Assembly (NCBI GenBank): GCA_964447155.1
Contig: CAYURM010000008.1
Location: forward strand, 1 to 64,000
From: SMBSF63 sp034003545
Lineage (GTDB): Bacteria > Chloroflexota > Anaerolineae > Anaerolineales > Anaerolineaceae
Reading direction: 5' to 3'
Length of the DNA: 64,000 nucleotides
The position numbers and the translations under genes were made by a program. The notes beneath the pieces were generated by a model. That model was not told the DNA's origin, did no database searches, and was given only the letters and a program-made list of their open reading frames with translations. Positions 44,004 to 52,707 of the stretch are shown piece by piece. The number at the start of each line of letters is the position of its first letter. Position 1 is the stretch's first letter.

Positions 44004-45029
44004 ATGAGGAACCGTATCCTTCTGGGAATTTTAGCCGCAGTCCTTTTGGCCTGCGGCCTTCCCATTCGTTATGTTGACCCAGGCCAGCCGATACCTGCAC
44101 TGCCCACGCTGGAGACTGGCCCGAACCGCCTTCCCAGCCTGACGCCCTTCCAGCCCCTGCCATTCACCCCGACCAGCACCATTCCGGTCATCCCGACTTC
44201 CACCCTCGCGCCCTCCAGCACTCCCATGCCGTCTGCCACACCCTGGCCAACCCCATGGCTGATCCGGCCCACCCAGCAAGTCAACATCCTTGTGCTTGGG
44301 TCTGATGAGCGCCCTGGCGCAGGCTACCGCACCGACGTACTCATCTGGCTGTCGCTCAACCCCGCCGAAGGCACCGCCAGCATCATTTCCTTCCCGCGCG
44401 ACCTGTATGTCAAAATCCCCGGCCATGATGACAACCGGATCAACGTGGCACATGCCTTCGGCTTTGAAACCCTGCAGGACACCTTTTCTTTCAATTTTGG
44501 GGTGCGTCCTGACCATTACATCCTCACCAATTTTGGCAGTTTTATTGAAATTGTGGACAGCCTGGGCGGCATTAACGTGAACGCGGGGCGGGAAATGACC
44601 GACAAATGCGACCTCCCCCAGGGAGACCGCGGCTACTGCACCGTCCCGGCCGGAATGAACCATATGGACGGCGAGACCGCCCTGTGGTATGTGCGCGCCC
44701 GCTACACCACCAGCGACTACAACCGCGCCCGCCGCTCGCAGGAAGTACTGATGGGCCTCTTCCGCGGGATGCTCTCGATCAACGCCGTCGCCAATGCCCC
44801 GGCGCTCTACGAACAATACCGCCGCGGGGTCGAAACGGACATGAGCGTATCCGACATCCTGCCGCTCGTGCCGCTGGCCGCAGAAATCACCCAGCCCAAC
44901 CGCCTGCGGTCCTATAACCTTGGCCCCGAGGAAGCAGCGCCCTTCACCATCCCTGAAACCGGCGCGCAAGTGCTGCTGCCCAACGTAGAAGCCATCCAGG
45001 CCCTCCTCTGGCAGGCGTTAACCCCGTAA
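44004..45029 (+). CDS. LytR-CpsA-Psr (LCP) family lipoprotein
   Basis: 341 residues. Lipobox LLACG near residues 14-18, then a Pro/Thr linker to about residue 92. The LCP domain starts VNILVLGSDERPGAGYRTDV, with SFPRDLYV carrying the conserved Arg-Asp and ARYTTSDYNRARRSQEVL the second conserved patch. LCP proteins transfer polyprenyl-linked polymers onto the cell wall. A lipid anchor replaces the usual N-terminal membrane helix. It is third in the operon, 20 bases after the LysM gene. A two-copy repeat region follows. Confidence 0.88.
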   Translation: MRNRILLGILAAVLLACGLPIRYVDPGQPIPALPTLETGPNRLPSLTPFQPLPFTPTSTIPVIPTSTLAPSSTPMPSATPWPTPWLIRPTQQVNILVLGSDERPGAGYRTDVLIWLSLNPAEGTASIISFPRDLYVKIPGHDDNRINVAHAFGFETLQDTFSFNFGVRPDHYILTNFGSFIEIVDSLGGINVNAGREMTDKCDLPQGDRGYCTVPAGMNHMDGETALWYVRARYTTSDYNRARRSQEVLMGLFRGMLSINAVANAPALYEQYRRGVETDMSVSDILPLVPLAAEITQPNRLRSYNLGPEEAAPFTIPETGAQVLLPNVEAIQALLWQALTP

Positions 45030-45082
45030 TCTGTAGCGTGTGACCACCAGTGAACCCGTCAAAACCACCCATCGCGTTCATC

Positions 45083-45167
45083 CTCCCGCAGGTTTCGAAG
45101 CAACAACCCCTTCCCGCCCATCCAGCAAGCAGCCTCTGAAACCCGCCGTTAAACCACCCTGCGGGAG
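45083..45167. repeat. 85-bp stem-forming repeat, copy 1
   Basis: Begins CTCCCGCAGG and ends with the exact complement CCTGCGGGAG, with TTTC/GAAA next to the inner ends. Copy 2 at 45216-45300 has identical length and differs at only two of 85 positions. The 45030-45480 gap holds no gene. Confidence 0.8.
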
Positions 45168-45215
45168 AGTTTCCCCAACCAGCTTAACGCTTCCCGCACG
45201 ATGATTTCACCTCCC

Positions 45216-45300
45216 CTCCCGCAGGTTTCGAAGCAACAACCCCTTCCCGCCCATCCAGCAAGCAGTCTCTGAAACCCGTCGTTAAACCACCCTGCGGGAG
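45216..45300. repeat. 85-bp stem-forming repeat, copy 2
   Basis: Same element as copy 1, repeated in direct orientation after 48 bases of unrelated sequence (133-base period). Confidence 0.8.
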
Positions 45301-45403
45301 GTTTTCCCCACCATCAAATCATCCCCTTTAAGGAAAGAAGCACCATCGCTGGCTGCCCCAAACACAACCATCCAGAAATCGCAAAACTACCTCGAAATCA
45401 CAG

Positions 45404-45432
45404 TTGACATTTTCTGTCAAACCATATACACT
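45404..45432 (+). promoter_or_regulatory. promoter of the recombinase-like gene
   Basis: TTGACA (45404-45409), 17 bases, TACACT (45427-45432); TTGACA is part of a small TTGACA...TGTCAA inverted repeat. Confidence 0.6.
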
Positions 45433-45480
45433 ATCTTTATAAAGCTATACGAAAGAAAGGTGAAGTAGAGGGCCATATTA

Positions 45481-46383
45481 ATGAATACTCCCCAAACTGC
45501 GGTGCATATCACCCCCCGCACCCCGCTCCTCCCGGCTATCCAGGCTTGGGAAATCTATTTGAAAGATCAGGATCGCTCGCAATATACGATTAAGGCGTTC
45601 ATCGGTGATCTCAACCTGCTGACAGAATACCTCTCGCCCGACCGAACCCTGGGCGATATCACCACCGGGGATCTGAACAATTTTCTCAAATGGCTTCAGG
45701 ATGGCCGCGGTGTACCTTGCAGCCCCAAGAGCCTGGCCCGGCGCATCACCTCACTCAAGTCTTTTTTCCGCTGGCTGCATGAAAATGGCACCATCGCGGT
45801 TGATCCGGCCGAGAAAGTTGTCCAAAAATCTGTGATCAGCCCCCTGCCTATTGTGCTCTCGCCAGACGAACAGGCCAAAGTGATGGAAGCTGCCCAGGCC
45901 TATCGTGAAGAGGAAAAACCGGATGCCCGCCCCTACACCCTGCTCAGCCTGCTGTTAAGTACGAACATCAAAAAAGGGGAATGTCTGGCAATCCAAACCA
46001 CCCACCTCGAACTGGACGCCCCACAGCCCTACCTGTTCGTGCGTTATGCCAATCCCAATTATCGCTACAAAGAACGCAAAATTGACCTGCCGCAGGAATG
46101 GGTTGAAGTCTACCAGGAATATCAGGCCCAATACCAGCCAGACGGCCCCATTTTTCCCTGGTCGCCGCGCCGCCTGGAATATCTACTGGAAGAAATCGGC
46201 GAAAAAGCCGGTCTCGACAAGCACCTCTCCTTCGATATGTGCCGCTGGACAGCCGCCCTGAACGATTGGCGCAGCGGCATGGACCAGGAAAAAATCCGCC
46301 AGAAGCTGGGCATCTCCAAGGTGCAGTGGCGCGAAGTCAGCATGAAACTGCGCAAGCTGGCCGCAAAAATGGAGAGTGCGTAA
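45481..46383 (+). CDS. tyrosine recombinase homologue lacking catalytic residues
   Basis: 300 residues with XerC/XerD layout: SAM-like N-terminal domain (about 15-110; SQYTIKAFIGDLNLLTEYL, RRITSLKSFFRWLHENG) and a catalytic-domain fold (about 125-295). The catalytic positions are lost. The first Arg (TGLR) is Lys in TNIKK (K164), HxxRH is DMCRW (D252, R255, W256), LGH is LGI (I278), and the tyrosine nucleophile position is S287. It probably cannot cut DNA but may still bind it. It has its own promoter and terminator and an open frame, so it is kept as a gene. The 85-bp repeats lie just upstream. Confidence 0.8.
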   Translation: MNTPQTAVHITPRTPLLPAIQAWEIYLKDQDRSQYTIKAFIGDLNLLTEYLSPDRTLGDITTGDLNNFLKWLQDGRGVPCSPKSLARRITSLKSFFRWLHENGTIAVDPAEKVVQKSVISPLPIVLSPDEQAKVMEAAQAYREEEKPDARPYTLLSLLLSTNIKKGECLAIQTTHLELDAPQPYLFVRYANPNYRYKERKIDLPQEWVEVYQEYQAQYQPDGPIFPWSPRRLEYLLEEIGEKAGLDKHLSFDMCRWTAALNDWRSGMDQEKIRQKLGISKVQWREVSMKLRKLAAKMESA

Positions 46384-46405
46384 ATCCCCCCGCATTGAAA
46401 AATTT

Positions 46406-46435
46406 AACCTCCCGCGAAATTCAGGGGAGGTTTTT
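46406..46435 (+). terminator. terminator of the recombinase-like gene
   Basis: AACCTCCC ... GGGAGGTT followed by T residues. It overlaps the 3' end of tilS on the other strand. Confidence 0.75.
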
Positions 46436-47878
46436 CATTGAGACATCCTGTTCATTACCGTTCTTCCACTGCAAGTGAACAATGCGCTGTGTGTCCGCCG
46501 TAATCCGGAAAGGGTGCGCCGGGCGGAAGCCCGGCACGGAGGCAATCTCCTCCCCGCTGCACACCAGCGGCCAGCCGTCTCGTGCGCGGCGGTTCAACCC
46601 TTCGTTCACCCAAAAATCGGACAGCTTCATCGAATGCCCGTCCATCCCCAAGGGTCTGAAGCGGTCTCCCGGACGGCGCGTGCGCATCACCAGCGGCAAG
46701 GTCAGCAAGTCCACATCCAGCCAGGTCTGCCACCTGTCCTGCATGGCGTCCGCCAGCCGAGCCACATCAACATCTTCCAGTAAATTCACCGTCAGATGCC
46801 AGCCTTCGAACTTCAAATCTCCAGGTACCGGCAAGCTGATCTCCACCCCCGACGGCATCTGCGGCCAACCGGCATCGATCACCTTTGCATGCCGCTCCGC
46901 CAGGAATAGATGACTGTTTTCGACCCACATTATCAAATTAGCAATCAAGTCCATCTGACCTGAATCGGCGGGTGCTGCCACAAAGGCTGCGGCACGTTCC
47001 ACCGCATCAAAATCAACATCCTGCAGCACCGGCCGCAGGCAGGCAATCGCCCGCCGGATCAGGCTGCGCTGCATCCCGCGCGGATAGGCAGCCAGCACAT
47101 CGGCAGCCAGCTCAACATACTCCTCCCCCAAACGCAGACACACCCGCTGCCAGGCTTCCTCACTCGCCAGTTGGAGCACTTCATAATCACCGGCCAGGCT
47201 CTGCGACATGCGCCAGACGACCTCCTTGATCCGGGGATTGTATTCTCCCAGATAGGGGATCAACTCATGCCGCAGGCGGTTGCGGAAAAAAGTGGTGTCC
47301 GCATTGCTGGGGTCGTGTACAGGCCGCAGGTCCTGTTTCACGCACCAGGCCTCAATTTCGCTGCGCCACACGCCCAGCAAAGGCCGCAGCAGGGGGATCT
47401 CAGCATCCCATTCCGGGTGAACAATGCGGTACGTCATCCCCTTCAGCCCGGCCAACCCCGCCCCGCGCACCAGGTGCATCAAGACCGTCTCCACCTGGTC
47501 ATCGGCAGTATGCGCCACGGCAACCCCCTGGGCGCCATACTGACGAGCCTGCCGATACAGGAAACCATAGCGCGCCACCCGTGCCGCTTCTTCGATCGAA
47601 AAAGATTCCGCGCGGGCCAAAGCGGTCACATCCTGCCGGTCGGTCACAAAAGCCAGCCCCCGCGCCCGCGCTTCCAGGCGCACCTGCTCAGCATCCTGCG
47701 CCGATTCAGGGCGCAGCCCGTGGTCAAAATGGGCCACAATCAACGGATACCCCAACTGATAAAGCACATCCAGCAGACACAGGCTGTCCGCCCCGCCAGA
47801 TACCCCCACCACCAGCGGTTTATCCCTCGTCAGCGCACAATCCGTTTCAAGGATTTTTTGAATTTTTTCCAGTTCCAT
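46421..47878 (-). CDS. tilS: tRNA(Ile)-lysidine synthetase
   Basis: 485 residues. The PP-loop VGVSGGADSLCLLD (about 24-37) binds ATP; AHFDHGLRPES and VAVAHTADDQVETVLMHLVRG are family motifs, with the TilS-specific middle and C-terminal domains after residue 220. The enzyme turns C34 of the CAU-anticodon tRNA-Ile into lysidine so that AUA is read as Ile. A tRNA with anticodon CAT lies in this window at 60799 and could be a substrate. It is monocistronic and convergent with the recombinase-like gene. Confidence 0.93.
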   Translation of the reverse strand: MELEKIQKILETDCALTRDKPLVVGVSGGADSLCLLDVLYQLGYPLIVAHFDHGLRPESAQDAEQVRLEARARGLAFVTDRQDVTALARAESFSIEEAARVARYGFLYRQARQYGAQGVAVAHTADDQVETVLMHLVRGAGLAGLKGMTYRIVHPEWDAEIPLLRPLLGVWRSEIEAWCVKQDLRPVHDPSNADTTFFRNRLRHELIPYLGEYNPRIKEVVWRMSQSLAGDYEVLQLASEEAWQRVCLRLGEEYVELAADVLAAYPRGMQRSLIRRAIACLRPVLQDVDFDAVERAAAFVAAPADSGQMDLIANLIMWVENSHLFLAERHAKVIDAGWPQMPSGVEISLPVPGDLKFEGWHLTVNLLEDVDVARLADAMQDRWQTWLDVDLLTLPLVMRTRRPGDRFRPLGMDGHSMKLSDFWVNEGLNRRARDGWPLVCSGEEIASVPGFRPAHPFRITADTQRIVHLQWKNGNEQDVSMKNLP

Positions 47879-47954
47879 ATCTTGATTATCCCGTTTACAC
47901 AGGCAGGGACAAGTTGCTAACCTGTCCCTGCCTGTTCACTCATACACGCCAGCA

Positions 47955-48788
47955 TCACTTTACATGCCGGTACATCTCAATCCGCCGGAAAGCCTCAATA
48001 TAGCCCATCGCGTACATCGCCGGCAGCTGCGGATCATCCACAGTGATATTTTCTACATACGTATCCTTCATCGGGAATTTCTGATGCAGGCAGCGCAGCA
48101 ATTCCAGCCCCACTACCTGCGGGTCGCCCGCTTCTGTATGCATCACAAAATGGGTCAAAATGAATTTCTGGCATCGGAATATCATCCACCCGCTGCTGCC
48201 ATTCACTTCCACATATAATCCAAGCACATCCCCTGAATTTAAATACGTTTCGATGTGGTTGGTCCACGCCTGCGGCACCGGATGAAACGCCAGATAGCGC
48301 AAGGCTTCCTCCTGTTCCATCCAGCGGCACTGACCCTTTGGCAGTACCTTTGGGCTGCCTGGCGGGCGGCGCAGGATCAGCAATTCACGAGTCTCATGAA
48401 AATTACATTTCAAAAATAACTGGTGAGCAGGAGCATTATTCTTGATCACTTCCAGAATGTTCAGCGGAATACCCGACTCATCCGCCCTGGCAAGCATGTA
48501 ACGCATAATCGACTCCCCCACCCCCCCGCGCCGGCTCGCCGGCAGCACTCCCAGGCGGGTGATCCACGCTCGTCCCGGACGTACTCCCAACATGCCCAAA
48601 GCCAGCATTTCATCCCGAACCATCGCCACCACCGAGCGGTCCATATCGACATCATAGTGATGAACATATTCCTCCAGTCGTTTTGCGTTCATCGGCATTG
48701 GCACGAGGTAATCAACCCGGGTTTGATTATAAGCATACGTTAATTCTTCAATGGTAAATTCGCTGGCCGGGATCAACTTATGCAGCAT
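47955..48788 (-). CDS. GNAT acetyltransferase-like protein, probably two tandem domains
   Basis: 277 residues. The first GNAT domain (about 1-135) has the acetyl-CoA loop LGVLPASRRGGVGESIM and PLNILEVIKNNAPAHQLFLK. The second half (about 150-277) repeats the general GNAT pattern weakly (VGLELLRCLHQKFP, NITVDDPQLPAMYAMGYIEAFRRIEM). The substrate is unknown. It starts seven bases after the receiver gene, so the two are co-translated, suggesting that the receiver acts with it or on the same process. The start is ATG at 48788; longer in-frame readings would overlap the receiver gene. Confidence 0.75.
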   Translation of the reverse strand: MLHKLIPASEFTIEELTYAYNQTRVDYLVPMPMNAKRLEEYVHHYDVDMDRSVVAMVRDEMLALGMLGVRPGRAWITRLGVLPASRRGGVGESIMRYMLARADESGIPLNILEVIKNNAPAHQLFLKCNFHETRELLILRRPPGSPKVLPKGQCRWMEQEEALRYLAFHPVPQAWTNHIETYLNSGDVLGLYVEVNGSSGWMIFRCQKFILTHFVMHTEAGDPQVVGLELLRCLHQKFPMKDTYVENITVDDPQLPAMYAMGYIEAFRRIEMYRHVK

Positions 48789-48795
48789 AACAAAC

Positions 48796-49170
48796 TCATT
48801 TCTCTTCTTTTTTAAAATAATCGTTGACCACTTCAATGAAATAGCGCACATTGATCGGCTTGCTGACATACCCGTCACAGCCATAGGCAGTGACCATATT
48901 CCGGGCGGTGTCTTCCGGCCAGGCGCTGACCACAATGATCGGCACCTTCTCCAGTTCGGGCACGTTACGCAAATACCCCACCAGGGTTTGTCCATCAATG
49001 TCGGGCAGTCCCAAATCAAGCAGGATCATTTCTGGATGGTTTTTTCCTGCCAATTCGAGGCCCTTTTCCGCCGTTTTTGCCCACAAAACCTCATACCCCT
49101 GTGATGTAAGGATTTTTTGAACCAGCATGGCATTATCAGGAATATCTTCTATCAACAAAATTGTATGCAT
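48796..49170 (-). CDS. stand-alone response regulator receiver (CheY-like)
   Basis: 124 residues, one REC domain: acidic pair in LLIEDIPDN, phospho-acceptor Asp in MILLDLGLPD (about residue 52), Ser in VVSAWPED and Lys in VSKPI. There is no output domain. DivK- or CheY-like proteins of this kind act by protein contact. The cognate kinase is not adjacent. The gene is followed directly by the GNAT gene. Confidence 0.9.
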   Translation of the reverse strand: MHTILLIEDIPDNAMLVQKILTSQGYEVLWAKTAEKGLELAGKNHPEMILLDLGLPDIDGQTLVGYLRNVPELEKVPIIVVSAWPEDTARNMVTAYGCDGYVSKPINVRYFIEVVNDYFKKEEK

Positions 49171-49219
49171 TCTGACACCTTTTTCATCATCTTATGACTA
49201 ATCATGCAACACTGTTCTG

Positions 49220-49225
49220 ATTATA
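49220..49225 (-). promoter_or_regulatory. -10 element of the receiver-GNAT operon
   Basis: Minus-strand TATAAT 50 bases before the receiver start; no strong -35. The region is AT-rich. Confidence 0.35.
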
Positions 49226-49318
49226 TACTAGAATAGTATCAAAACTTGTTACAATACATCCTGCACATCATTGACATGATAAAATGTGTTAAATTTTAAA
49301 TGGGGCTGGAGGTTTTGC

Positions 49319-49876
49319 ATGTCTCAACCAAGAACGAGAAAAATAGCCATTACCGGTGTTATGGGCGCCATTTCGATTGTGCTGGGCATGACCCGGCTGG
49401 GCTTCATCCCCTGGTTCAGCGGCACCTCGCTGACCGTGATGCACATTCCGGTCATCATTGGAGCGATCCTGGAAGGCCCCTTTGTCGGTGCAGCCATTGG
49501 CCTCATTTTCGGTCTGTTCAGCATGCTGCAGGCCGCCATCGCCCCCACCGGCCCAACCGACGTGTGGTTCACCAACCCGCTGGTAGCTGTATTGCCACGG
49601 TTATTGATTGGTCCGGCTGCTTACCTGGTCTGGAAAGCGCTTTCTCGCTGGCAGGTACCGGCCCTGATCGTGGGCGCGATCGCCGGAAGCCTGACCAATA
49701 CCATCCTCGTGCTGGGAGTGATCGGCCTGATGGGATACCTTCCCTGGGCTGTCCTGCCAGCAATCGTCGTGGCAAATGGCCTGCCCGAAGCCGCCGCCTC
49801 CGCCATCCTCACCCTGGTGGTGGTCGCCGCCTGGCGGCAGATCAAGATCGGCAAAAAAGACGGGGCAGACTTGTAA
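49319..49876 (+). CDS. ECF transporter substrate-binding (S) component
   Basis: 185 residues with about six membrane helices. The basic start (SQPRTRKIAITGVMGAISIV) carries the ARxxA-like helix region that meets EcfT, and the line TVMHIPVIIGAILEGPFVGAAIGLIFGLFS is typical of vitamin S components. The vitamin cannot be fixed from sequence; pantothenate- or folate-type S proteins look closest. GGAGG precedes ATG at 49319. The T and A components lie convergently to the right, so S is on its own transcript. Confidence 0.82.
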   Translation: MSQPRTRKIAITGVMGAISIVLGMTRLGFIPWFSGTSLTVMHIPVIIGAILEGPFVGAAIGLIFGLFSMLQAAIAPTGPTDVWFTNPLVAVLPRLLIGPAAYLVWKALSRWQVPALIVGAIAGSLTNTILVLGVIGLMGYLPWAVLPAIVVANGLPEAAASAILTLVVVAAWRQIKIGKKDGADL

Positions 49877-49900
49877 GCTGTCCTTCATTCGAAAAATAAT

Positions 49901-49938
49901 AAACCGCGGCCTCAGATATTTGAAGGGTGCGGTTTTTT
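49901..49938 (+). terminator. terminator of the ECF S gene
   Basis: AACCGC ... GCGGTT stem with a long loop, followed by TTTTTTA. Confidence 0.7.
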
Positions 49939-49973
49939 ATTTTTACAATCTCCTGCTTTTTCTCACTGGACAA

Positions 49974-50804
49974 TCAAATTACTACGCCCCACACCACCAT
50001 CAACCCGGCCAGCAGCAAACTCCCCCCCACCGCCAGCCAATCCACAACCTGAAAATTCAGTTCATGCATTGAGGTGCGCGCCGCATTACCCCCATACCCG
50101 CGGGCATCCATCGCCAAAGCCAGATTCTCGGCCCGGCGCAGGCTGTTCAGAAACAGCGGCACGATCATCGGTAGCGCCTGACGCACACGGCGCAGCACGC
50201 CCCCGCTGCCCTGGCCCCACGCTGCCCCGCGAGAAGCCTGCGCCTTGACAATCCGTTCAGCAGACTGCGTCAGAAAGGGAATAAAGCGCACGGTGACCTG
50301 CACCATCAAAACCAGATCATCTACCGGCAGCCTCAACCGCCGCAGGGGACGCAGCAGCAAATTCAACCCCAGGATCAATTCAGAAACTGAAAGCGTAAAC
50401 GACGTCAGACTCAACCACAGCACCAGGGAGGCAAACCGCACCAGCAGGATAACACCTTCCAGCAGACCGCCCGCCGTCACCCGCAGCAGCCAAAATTGAA
50501 ATAATGCTGCCTCCGTACCCCGGGAGCGCATCAATACCTGTATCACGGCCAGAATCACCAAAAAAGGCAATGGCGGCAGCAATCCTTTTAATGCATACCC
50601 CAGCGGGATCCGCGCCAACAACAAACCGATGACGGCCAGCAGCAGACTTAACACCAGACCAGGCAGCCCCTTTGCAACGGTAACTGCCGTCAGAAAAGCA
50701 GTAAAAATAACAATGCGCGCGCGCGCGTCCAGGCGGTGCAAGACTGATCCGGTGGGCAAATACTGGCCGAATGTCATGCGTTGCATGAATTCGAAGTTGC
50801 TCAT
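49974..50804 (-). CDS. ecfT: ECF transporter transmembrane (T) component
   Basis: 276 residues of the CbiQ/EcfT family. Hydrophobic segments occupy about residues 25-130, then the cytoplasmic coupling helices with motifs FIPFLTQSAERIVKAQASRG and NLALAMDARGYGG, the Ala-Arg-Gly signatures that contact the two ATPases. A last helix lies near the C-terminus. It overlaps the fused ATPase gene by four bases (ATGA at 50801-50804). Confidence 0.9.
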   Translation of the reverse strand: MSNFEFMQRMTFGQYLPTGSVLHRLDARARIVIFTAFLTAVTVAKGLPGLVLSLLLAVIGLLLARIPLGYALKGLLPPLPFLVILAVIQVLMRSRGTEAALFQFWLLRVTAGGLLEGVILLVRFASLVLWLSLTSFTLSVSELILGLNLLLRPLRRLRLPVDDLVLMVQVTVRFIPFLTQSAERIVKAQASRGAAWGQGSGGVLRRVRQALPMIVPLFLNSLRRAENLALAMDARGYGGNAARTSMHELNFQVVDWLAVGGSLLLAGLMVVWGVVI

Positions 50805-52546
50805 TTCATCCCCCCGGGCATGTCCACCAAGGCATTTTTCAGCTCTTGCAGATCAACAACCCCCGCCGGGATCGGCCAGCCATTCTGGCGCAGCTTTTCC
50901 GCAATGCGTGCGGCAGGCGGCGGGGCCAGCCCCAATGCCTGCAATGCCTCTGCGTCGGAAAAAACTTCGCCCAGGCTGCCTTCCATCTCCACCCGCCCGT
51001 GATGCAGCACCAGCAGCCGCTCGGTCAGGACAGCCAGATCATCCATGTGATGGGAGGAAACCACAAACGTCATACCCTGTGCGCGCAGGGCCTGCAAATG
51101 AGCGATCAACTCCTTGCGGGAGTGTGGATCCAGCCCGGCGGTAGGCTCATCCAGCAGCAAAACCTCTGGCTGCAAAGCAAGGATAGACGCCAGAGCAACC
51201 TTGCGTTTTTCGCCGCCGCTCAGCGTGAACGTCAGCCTGTCCTTGAACGTCTCAAAATCGAGACCGACCATCTCCATCGCCCACTGCACCCGCTGACGCA
51301 AGACGGGTTTGTCCAGGCCTTGCAAGCGCGGCCCATAAGCGATCTCATCCCCGGCATATTGTTCAAAAAACTGGGCTTCCGGATTTTGAAATACCAGCCC
51401 TGCCATCTGGCAGACCTGATAAACCGTTACCTCTGGTGCGTTGAAGTCAAACTGCCCCACCCGCACCCGTCCGGTGAATGGCTTGAACAGGCAATTCAAA
51501 TGCTGCATCAAGGTTGATTTTCCTGAACCCGTACCGCCGATCAACCCCTGCGAGCCGCCTTTCGCGACCCGCATGTCCACCTCCTGCAAAGCCTGGTATG
51601 CAAAAGGAGTATCCAGCAGATAAGTATGAGAGAGTCCGGAAACTTCAATCCATGCTTCAAATTCTTCCACTGGCCGTGTTTGAGATACGGCCACAGGCGG
51701 CACAACACCCGCAGGTGCATGGGGTAAGGCAGCCAGCAAATCATCCAGCGTCAGCAAGTCTTGCGGCAGGGCAGGAAAAACCTCATGCAGCACAGCCGCC
51801 GCTTTGACCGCTGGCGGCAGATCCAGCCCCAGCTTCACCAGCCGTTCCGCATCTGAGAACACCTCCCGCGGTGAACCGTCCAGCGCCACCTGTCCCCGGT
51901 CAAGAACGATCACGCGGCCTGCCTGAGCGGCTTCTTCCATGTAGTGGGTAATATAAATGATGGTCAGCCCTTCCTGATGCAGGCGGTGCATTATCTCCAT
52001 TACCGTGCGGCGCCCGGCCGGGTCCAGCATAGCGGTGGCCTCGTCAAACACAATACAGCGTGGTTTCATTGCCAGGATGCCCGCCAGAGCAACCCGCTGC
52101 ATCTGCCCCGCAGACAGCAAATGCGGGGGGCGGCTGCGCCACGCCCACATCTCCACTTCCCGCAGGGCAGTTTCCACGCGTTGGCGCACTTCCGCTGGCC
52201 GAAGGCCAAGATTTTCCACCCCGAAAGCCACATCATTTTCTACTACCGTTGCCACCATCTGGTCTTCGGGAAACTGAAAAACCATGCCTACGGTTGAAAG
52301 AATCGTCTGCCGATTATCAGGAAGGGATGTATCCAGGCCGGCCACCCGCACCGTTCCTGTTGTGGGCAGCAGGAGACCGTTCAAATGCCGCGCCAGTGTA
52401 GTCTTGCCCGAGCCATTCGAACCGATCATCGCTATCATCTCGCCCGCAGCAATTTGAAGCGAAACACCGCACAGCGCTGGCGGTGTTTCGCCGTTTTGCC
52501 GGTCGTGGGTATAGGTAATCTGGTTTACTTCAATCAAATGGTTCAT
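50801..52546 (-). CDS. fused ECF ATPase (EcfA-EcfA')
   Basis: 581 residues, two ABC ATPases in one chain. Domain 1 has Walker A GSNGSGKTT, signature LSAGQMQRVALAG, Walker B CIVFDEAT. Domain 2 has GGTGSGKST, LSGGEKRKVALAS, LLLDEPTAGLD. In most bacteria A and A' are separate genes; here they are one gene ahead of ecfT. The start at 52546 (MNHLIEVNQITYTHD) matches the family N-terminus; 52567 is an alternative, and neither has a strong ribosome site. It forms the energising module for the S component on the opposite strand and perhaps for others elsewhere. Confidence 0.9.
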   Translation of the reverse strand: MNHLIEVNQITYTHDRQNGETPPALCGVSLQIAAGEMIAMIGSNGSGKTTLARHLNGLLLPTTGTVRVAGLDTSLPDNRQTILSTVGMVFQFPEDQMVATVVENDVAFGVENLGLRPAEVRQRVETALREVEMWAWRSRPPHLLSAGQMQRVALAGILAMKPRCIVFDEATAMLDPAGRRTVMEIMHRLHQEGLTIIYITHYMEEAAQAGRVIVLDRGQVALDGSPREVFSDAERLVKLGLDLPPAVKAAAVLHEVFPALPQDLLTLDDLLAALPHAPAGVVPPVAVSQTRPVEEFEAWIEVSGLSHTYLLDTPFAYQALQEVDMRVAKGGSQGLIGGTGSGKSTLMQHLNCLFKPFTGRVRVGQFDFNAPEVTVYQVCQMAGLVFQNPEAQFFEQYAGDEIAYGPRLQGLDKPVLRQRVQWAMEMVGLDFETFKDRLTFTLSGGEKRKVALASILALQPEVLLLDEPTAGLDPHSRKELIAHLQALRAQGMTFVVSSHHMDDLAVLTERLLVLHHGRVEMEGSLGEVFSDAEALQALGLAPPPAARIAEKLRQNGWPIPAGVVDLQELKNALVDMPGGMK

Positions 52547-52660
52547 CGCGCCCCAGCCGCTTTCCATCTCTTATTTCGCATTTTTAGCGGTGAATGATTT
52601 TATCATATCCGTGCTTTGACAATCCATTTTGTTGGTCGCGGCCTTGTCCACCGCAGAATC

Positions 52661-52691
52661 AAAAGCGGGTGCGAAAATCGCACCCGCTTTT
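52661..52691 (-). terminator. terminator of the CaCA exchanger gene
   Basis: AAAAGCGGGTGCGA and exact complement with a three-base loop (14-bp stem, T-rich 3' arm), 17 bases past the exchanger stop. Confidence 0.85.
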
Positions 52692-52707
52692 CATAACATC
52701 CGGTATA

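Noticed and set aside
45182..45289. Integron-like attC site: GCTTAAC left of the second 85-bp repeat and GTTAAAC inside its right end.
   Set aside because: The first copy has no left core site, the two cores are not exactly complementary, no cassette array follows, and the adjacent recombinase is not IntI-like and lacks catalytic residues.
45083..45300. CRISPR-like repeat-spacer pattern.
   Set aside because: Only two copies, 85 bp long with terminal inverted repeats, one 48-bp spacer and no cas gene.
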